Positions 59,641 through 64,000 of a stretch of DNA of 64,000 nucleotides are shown piece by piece. Under the pieces are notes generated by a model. The model ran no database searches and was not told the DNA's origin. It was given only the letters and a program-made list of their open reading frames with translations. The stretch spans positions 143,345 to 207,344 of the forward strand of contig NZ_CABVHJ010000013.1 of assembly GCF_902497745.1 (NCBI RefSeq). The letters are read 5' to 3'. This DNA comes from Pseudomonas fluorescens. GTDB lineage: Bacteria > Pseudomonadota > Gammaproteobacteria > Pseudomonadales > Pseudomonadaceae. The first letter of the stretch is position 1, and each line of letters begins with the position of its first letter. The translations under genes were made by a program, and so were the position numbers.

Positions 59641-62352
59641 TTAGAAGTGGTACGTCATGCGCGCAAACAAGGTGCGGCCCAGCGGGTCGGTGTAGCGCGG
59701 GTCATAGCCGCTCTGGAAGTTGTAGGCCTGGTTGGAGAACGGTGGATTGCGGTCGAACACGTTCTTCATCCCGGCATCGACATCCAGCACCTTGTTGAAG
59801 GTGTAACCGGCCGACAGATCCCATACCGAATACGACGCCACGCGCGCGTGGGTGTCGCGGTCGTAGTCGTTGTAACCCGTGGTGAAGCGGTTGGTCAGTG
59901 CCGCCCGCGCCGCGCCGAAGGTCCAGCTGCCGGTAAGGTTGTGTTTCCAGCGGGCGATCACGCCGTCACCCTGAAAGTCGCCGACCTTGTCGGTGAACGG
60001 GCCCTTGATGGTGCTCTGGAAGTCGTACTCGTCCACATAGGTGCCTTGCAGGCCCAGACCGAACTGACCGTACGGCGTGTTCGGGAAGCGATAGTCGAGC
60101 GACACATCGACACCGTTGGTTTCGACGATGCCGAGGTTGGCGTTGCCGGTGACGATGTAATTGAGCGTGCCGTCGGCGTTGCGCACGAAGCGATCCGGGT
60201 AGGAACCGGCCTGATCAAACACGGTGGATTCCGGGAACGGCTGGATCTGGTTGGAGATGTGAATCCACCAGAAATCCAGACCTACCGAGAGGTTGGTGAT
60301 CGGCTGATACACAAACCCGAGGGTCACGTTGCGCGCCTTCTCCGGGGCCAGATCTTCGTTGCCGCCAATCTGGTTGAGGAACTGCTGACCGCAATCACGG
60401 CCGCCATTGCCGCCCGGTTGCACCACGCCGCCTGTACACAGTACCGGGTCGTTGTAGTAGCCCTGGGTGAAAGTGATGCTGCGCGGCGAATACAGCTCAT
60501 ACAGCGACGGCGCACGGAAACCTTCGCTATAGGCGCCACGCACCACCAGCTCTTTCAACGGCTGATAACGGAACGAGTATTTCGGGTTGGTGGTGCTGCC
60601 GAAGTCGCTGTATTTGTCGTGACGCACAGCCGCGGACAGTTCGAGGCTGTCGAGCACCGGCACGTTGATTTCCGCGTAGGCGGCTTTCACGCTGCGATCA
60701 CCCTCAACGCTGCCGGCCGGGTCGATACCGAGGCTCTGAATGTCGCCAGCGAACGACTCGAAATCCTGGTGGAATTTCTCTTTGCGGTATTCACCACCCA
60801 GGGCCAGGCCGGAAGGGCCGGCACCGAACCAGTCGCCGATTTCACGACTGATACGACCATCGAAACCGGCGACACGGCCCACAGCAGTGGAATAGGCGCC
60901 GTGGTACGCCGCGTTATCGATGTACTGCTGACCGGCGGCGGACTGCGGGCCGAACGGGTTGAGCAGACCGCTGGCCAGACCATTGATCATCGCCTGATCG
61001 CTGACAAAACCATTGGTGACGCTGGAGACGATTTTGTTCTGGTTGTACGAGGCGCCGACGTTGTAATCCCAGCCGGCGACCAGACCATCGAAACTGGGCA
61101 GGAAGCGCTGGCTGGTGTTCTGGTCTTTCGATTCACGCGGGCCGGCCGCGGTTTCACGCCAGTTGACGTCGACCGGTTGCGTCGGGTCGAGGGCGAAATC
61201 GGTTGGCGCCGGGGTGATGCCATTGCCGGGGTAGTAGGGCGATGAGCCGTCGAGGCTCAGACCGGTCAGTGGCGCAGGGCCGATCGCCGTGGCGTTGTTG
61301 TTGCGCGACCAGAAGTATTCGAGGTTGACGTTGTGATCGTCGCCAAGCTTGCCGGTGGTCTTGCCGAAGAACGAGGTTTTTTCGGTTTGTGGCACCAGAT
61401 CGATGTATTCACGGGTGCTGAAGCGGCACAAGCCATCGCGGGCGATCAGGTTGGGGCCGTTGCAATTGCTGTTGGCCAACGGATTGGTGGCGTTGCCGTT
61501 CTGGCTGTAGTTACCGGGGAACGCGGTGCCGGAGGTCTGATCCAGGCCGCGACCGGGCGCATAGTCGGTGGCGAACGAGCGGTCGTTGGCGTCGAGGTTC
61601 TGTTGCTTGTTGTAGTTGAACACGCCGAGGACGTTGAAGCGGTCTTCGTCCAGATCGCCGTAGCCCCAACTGGCGCTCATGTCTTTGGTCTGGCCGCCGC
61701 CGCTGTGGGTCGGGGTTTCGCCGCCGAGGGTCAACTGGCCGTCGGTCAGGGATTTCTTGGTGATGAAGTTGATCACGCCGCCGATGGCGTCGGTGCCGTA
61801 CAGGGCCGAGGCGCCGTCACGCAGGACTTCCACGCGTTCGATGGCGGCAAACGGGATCATGTTCAGATCCACCGCGCCGCCAGCCGAGTTGGTCCCCGAC
61901 AAGGCGTTGTTGGCCAGGCGTCGACCGTTGAGCAGCACCAGCGTCTTGTTTGCGCCGATGCCGCGCATGTCGGCGAACGAGGCGCCGCCAGTCGCCGCGC
62001 CGACCGAGCCGGCGCTGTTGTTGATCGACTGGCTGCCGGTGATGCGCTGCACCAATTCGGCGGTGGTGGTCACGCCCTGTTTGCGCAGCTCATCGGCCTT
62101 GAGAATGGTGATCGGCACCGCCGTTTCCGCATCGACCCGGCGAATCGCCGAACCGGTCACTTCCACCCGTTGCAGTTGCGTGGTCGGCGCAACCACCGCC
62201 GCAGCCGCCGGGACGCTAGCGTTGTCGTCCTCGGCTGCCTGCACAGTCCCGGCGCCCATCCCCATGGCCACCAGATACAACGGAACAAAACGGTGGCGAG
62301 AAATCGTGGCCACCAAAGGTTTGAGCGTGAAGCGTGGAGTGTTCATCAGCAT
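59641..62352 (-). CDS. Large TonB-dependent receptor (903 aa)
   Basis: Outer-membrane receptor with an unusually long N-terminus: a basic segment, then a hydrophobic stretch to VQAAEDD near residue 41, an Ala-rich linker, and QRVEVTGSAIRRVDAE as the plug start. Plug motifs are GGASFADMRGIGANKTLVLLNGRR and VEVLRDGASALYGTDAIGGVIN. The barrel ends RTLFARMTYHF. It belongs to the CirA/BtuB-like non-siderophore group. It lies 207 bases from an exbD-exbB-tonB set on the same strand, so it probably has a dedicated energy supply. Two starts are possible (62352 and 62346). Substrate unknown. Confidence 0.85.
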   Translation of the reverse strand: MLMNTPRFTLKPLVATISRHRFVPLYLVAMGMGAGTVQAAEDDNASVPAAAAVVAPTTQLQRVEVTGSAIRRVDAETAVPITILKADELRKQGVTTTAELVQRITGSQSINNSAGSVGAATGGASFADMRGIGANKTLVLLNGRRLANNALSGTNSAGGAVDLNMIPFAAIERVEVLRDGASALYGTDAIGGVINFITKKSLTDGQLTLGGETPTHSGGGQTKDMSASWGYGDLDEDRFNVLGVFNYNKQQNLDANDRSFATDYAPGRGLDQTSGTAFPGNYSQNGNATNPLANSNCNGPNLIARDGLCRFSTREYIDLVPQTEKTSFFGKTTGKLGDDHNVNLEYFWSRNNNATAIGPAPLTGLSLDGSSPYYPGNGITPAPTDFALDPTQPVDVNWRETAAGPRESKDQNTSQRFLPSFDGLVAGWDYNVGASYNQNKIVSSVTNGFVSDQAMINGLASGLLNPFGPQSAAGQQYIDNAAYHGAYSTAVGRVAGFDGRISREIGDWFGAGPSGLALGGEYRKEKFHQDFESFAGDIQSLGIDPAGSVEGDRSVKAAYAEINVPVLDSLELSAAVRHDKYSDFGSTTNPKYSFRYQPLKELVVRGAYSEGFRAPSLYELYSPRSITFTQGYYNDPVLCTGGVVQPGGNGGRDCGQQFLNQIGGNEDLAPEKARNVTLGFVYQPITNLSVGLDFWWIHISNQIQPFPESTVFDQAGSYPDRFVRNADGTLNYIVTGNANLGIVETNGVDVSLDYRFPNTPYGQFGLGLQGTYVDEYDFQSTIKGPFTDKVGDFQGDGVIARWKHNLTGSWTFGAARAALTNRFTTGYNDYDRDTHARVASYSVWDLSAGYTFNKVLDVDAGMKNVFDRNPPFSNQAYNFQSGYDPRYTDPLGRTLFARMTYHF

Positions 62353-62559
62353 GGTTATTTCCGACTTTTTAGACGTTATCGAATTGGCCTTGTGAGCCCC
62401 TCATTGCTCCGCTATCGGTGATACCGCGTGCGGAAAACCACTTTCTTCAAGCAAGCCGATCCCCTCCGAAGACGCGTGGCGTTTTTTCGGTCGGCCGATT
62501 GCGACAGGATTCAGCGAGCGGTAGCGGGCGCGTCTCTCAAGGCGCGCTCGCCACCGCAC

Positions 62560-62961
62560 TCAGTGGGTGGTCATCACCGATATTTTGGTAATGCCCGAGC
62601 GTTCGATCGACGCCATGGCCTTGGCCACCTGGCCGTAATTGACGGCGGAGTCGGCCTGCAGCTGCACGCGGACTTCAGCGTCCTTGGCCTTGACCTCCTT
62701 GAGGCTGGCTTCCAGCGATTCCGGGGCCAGCTCGGTCTTGGCCAGATAGAACTTGCCGTCCTGATCGACGCTGACCACTACCGGGTCTTTCTTTTCGGCG
62801 GGGGCGACGGCGTCGGTTTTCGGCAGGTTCACTTTGATCGCGTTGGTCATCAGCGGCGCGGTGACGATGAACACCACCAGCAGCACCAGCATCACGTCGA
62901 CCAGCGGCGTGACGTTCATTTCGCTGAGCACTTCATCGCTGTCTTGAGTGGAGAACGACAT
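62560..62961 (-). CDS. exbD: Biopolymer transport protein ExbD
   Basis: A 133-residue inner-membrane protein with one transmembrane helix near residues 18-40 (NVTPLVDVMLVLLVVFIVTAPLM), in which the essential aspartate (Asp23) lies in PLVDVML, followed by a periplasmic domain. It forms the proton-driven motor with ExbB and TonB. The gene overlaps exbB by one base. It lies 207 bases upstream of the large receptor gene in the same direction. Confidence 0.93.
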   Translation of the reverse strand: MSFSTQDSDEVLSEMNVTPLVDVMLVLLVVFIVTAPLMTNAIKVNLPKTDAVAPAEKKDPVVVSVDQDGKFYLAKTELAPESLEASLKEVKAKDAEVRVQLQADSAVNYGQVAKAMASIERSGITKISVMTTH

Positions 62962-63665
62962 CAGCTGGCCTCCCGCACGGCGGCAGTGGTTTTGCTGGCG
63001 ATGGCCTGACGGCTGATGGAAAACGCACTGCGCGAGGCGAGGGCGTCGAAGTCGTGGGCGAAGTCATCCATGTCTGCCGAGGCGAGTTTCAAGCGGCGCA
63101 GGAAGAAGTTGTAAATCAGCACCGCCGGCACCGCGACGGCGATACCGACGCCAGTGGCGATCAGCGCGTGACCGATGGGCCCGGCGACCGCTTCCAGGCT
63201 GGCGGAGCCGGTTTCGCCGATGCTTTTCAGCGCTTCCATGATTCCCCACACGGTGCCGAACAAACCAATGAACGGCGCGGTGCTGCCGATACTGGCGAGG
63301 ATCGCCTGGCCGTTTTCCAGCGAGCGACGTTCCTTCTGGATCTGCTGGCGCAGGTTGCGTTCCAGGCGATCCGAACGGTTGATGGTGTGCGCCAGTTGTT
63401 GCGTGGTGCGCGGCGAATCTTCCACCAGCAGCGCTTCAAAACCGCTGCTGGCGATACGCGCCAGTGAGCCTGGATACTGGCTGGCGTGCTCGGCGGCAGT
63501 GAGCAGATCCGGCGCGCCCCAGAAGGCCTTGGTGAATTGTTTGTTCTGCGCTTTCTGCCGCAGGTACTGCGCCGACTTGACCAGCAGGATCGCCCAGCTG
63601 ACCACGGAAAACAGCACCAGACCCCAGAGCACGCCGGGGACAATCATCGAAGACAAATCGTTCAT
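62961..63665 (-). CDS. exbB: Biopolymer transport protein ExbB (TolQ/MotA family)
   Basis: A 234-residue inner-membrane proton channel subunit. The first helix (VPGVLWGLVLFSVVSWAILLV), the cytoplasmic loop and the paired helices (FIGLFGTVWGIMEALKSIG and LIATGVGIAVAVPAVLIYNFF) are standard for ExbB. The ATG at 63665 has AGGTG upstream. It overlaps exbD by one base and follows the tonB-like gene by about 50 bases, so all three probably form one operon. Confidence 0.93.
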   Translation of the reverse strand: MNDLSSMIVPGVLWGLVLFSVVSWAILLVKSAQYLRQKAQNKQFTKAFWGAPDLLTAAEHASQYPGSLARIASSGFEALLVEDSPRTTQQLAHTINRSDRLERNLRQQIQKERRSLENGQAILASIGSTAPFIGLFGTVWGIMEALKSIGETGSASLEAVAGPIGHALIATGVGIAVAVPAVLIYNFFLRRLKLASADMDDFAHDFDALASRSAFSISRQAIASKTTAAVREAS

Positions 63666-63714
63666 GGTGACACCTCGCTTGCGTTATTCGGTTGTGCGTT
63701 GATTGAGCGTTCGG

Positions 63715-64000
63715 TTATTGCGGCAATTTGAAATCGATGGTCTGGGTGGCGAAGCCGTCGATCGGCGTGTCACCGCGTTTGGCCGGAATAAACTTCCAGT
63801 TCTTCACGGCGGCGACGGCGGCGTCATCCAGTTGCGGCTTGCCGCTGGATTTGGTCACCGTCACTGATCCTGCGCGACCGTTGGCCAGCACCTGAATGCG
63901 CAGCACCACGCTGCCTTCCCAGTTGCGCCGCAGTGCCAGCGACGGGTATTCCGGTGGCGGGTTGCCGAGGCTGGCGAGACCGGAAACGGCTGCCGATTCC
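63715..64000 (-). CDS. TonB family protein, C-terminal part (gene runs off window)
   Basis: Only the last 94 or so codons are in the window. The segment PPPEYPSLALRRNWEGSVVLRIQVLANGRAGSV and LDDAAVAAVKNWKFIPAKRG is the TonB C-terminal domain that contacts the TonB box of receptors. The proline-rich spanning region and the membrane anchor must lie beyond position 64000. It is the first visible gene of the tonB-exbB-exbD set. Confidence 0.9.
   Translation of the reverse strand, partial: ESAAVSGLASLGNPPPEYPSLALRRNWEGSVVLRIQVLANGRAGSVTVTKSSGKPQLDDAAVAAVKNWKFIPAKRGDTPIDGFATQTIDFKLPQ

Overview
The window is a high-GC stretch of chromosome from a Pseudomonas, most probably of the P. fluorescens group. 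The gene content fits this: FecA-type receptor, CodBA, a TlpQ/transporter/CtpM chemotaxis locus in the same order as PA2654-PA2652 of P. aeruginosa, SelD-MnmH, Tsx, YejABEF and a TonB-ExbB-ExbD locus. So does the density of short palindromic repeats typical of that group. No rRNA, tRNA, CRISPR array, insertion sequence or prophage was recognised. Both window ends cut genes: a fecA-like receptor at the left and a tonB-like gene at the right.

Layout. 0-10.4 kb: ferric dicitrate receptor, a YbjJ-like MFS transporter, a DapF-fold protein lacking both catalytic cysteines, the cytosine use pair codB-codA, an alpha/beta hydrolase with an Asp nucleophile, queD and a patatin-like phospholipase. 10.6-13.2 kb: a four-gene operon of two small exported PepSY proteins, an OmpR-type regulator and its sensor kinase. 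13.5-19.2 kb: two chemoreceptors flanking a YuiF-like transporter; both receptors have a FliA (sigma-28) type promoter. 19.4-21.4 kb: a LysR regulator divergent from a pair of YdcZ-type small membrane proteins. 21.4-22.4 kb: a non-coding palindrome of nested repeats. 22.5-25.5 kb: metallothionein, two small unknown proteins, an AraC regulator, a XapX protein and a quinone-oxidoreductase-like MDR enzyme. 25.6-27.7 kb: nucleoside uptake genes (Tsx channel and an exported NUP-family protein) behind a perfect LacI/PurR-type operator.

28.2-38.7 kb is a single 3507-residue autotransporter adhesin built from about sixteen copies of an 86-residue repeat in three blocks. 38.9-41.1 kb: selD-mnmH for tRNA selenouridine. 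41.2-47.3 kb: a histidine phosphatase, a secreted-toxin-like HExxH protein, a YghU/YfcG-type GST, a Zn-type HemB (unlike the Mg-type enzyme usual in Pseudomonas) and a PheA/TfdB-type FAD monooxygenase. 47.6-53.7 kb: a siderophore receptor with a possible Fur box, a DUF1615 lipoprotein, an exported protein made of eight 13-residue repeats, an ECF sigma/anti-sigma pair and a DUF3455 protein. 53.9-59.5 kb: the yejABEF oligopeptide importer, whose last gene reads into a REP element. 59.6-64 kb: a large TonB-dependent receptor beside exbD, exbB and the tonB-like gene that would energise it.

At least five families of dispersed imperfect palindromes fill the gaps between operons. Their positions largely mark transcription unit ends.
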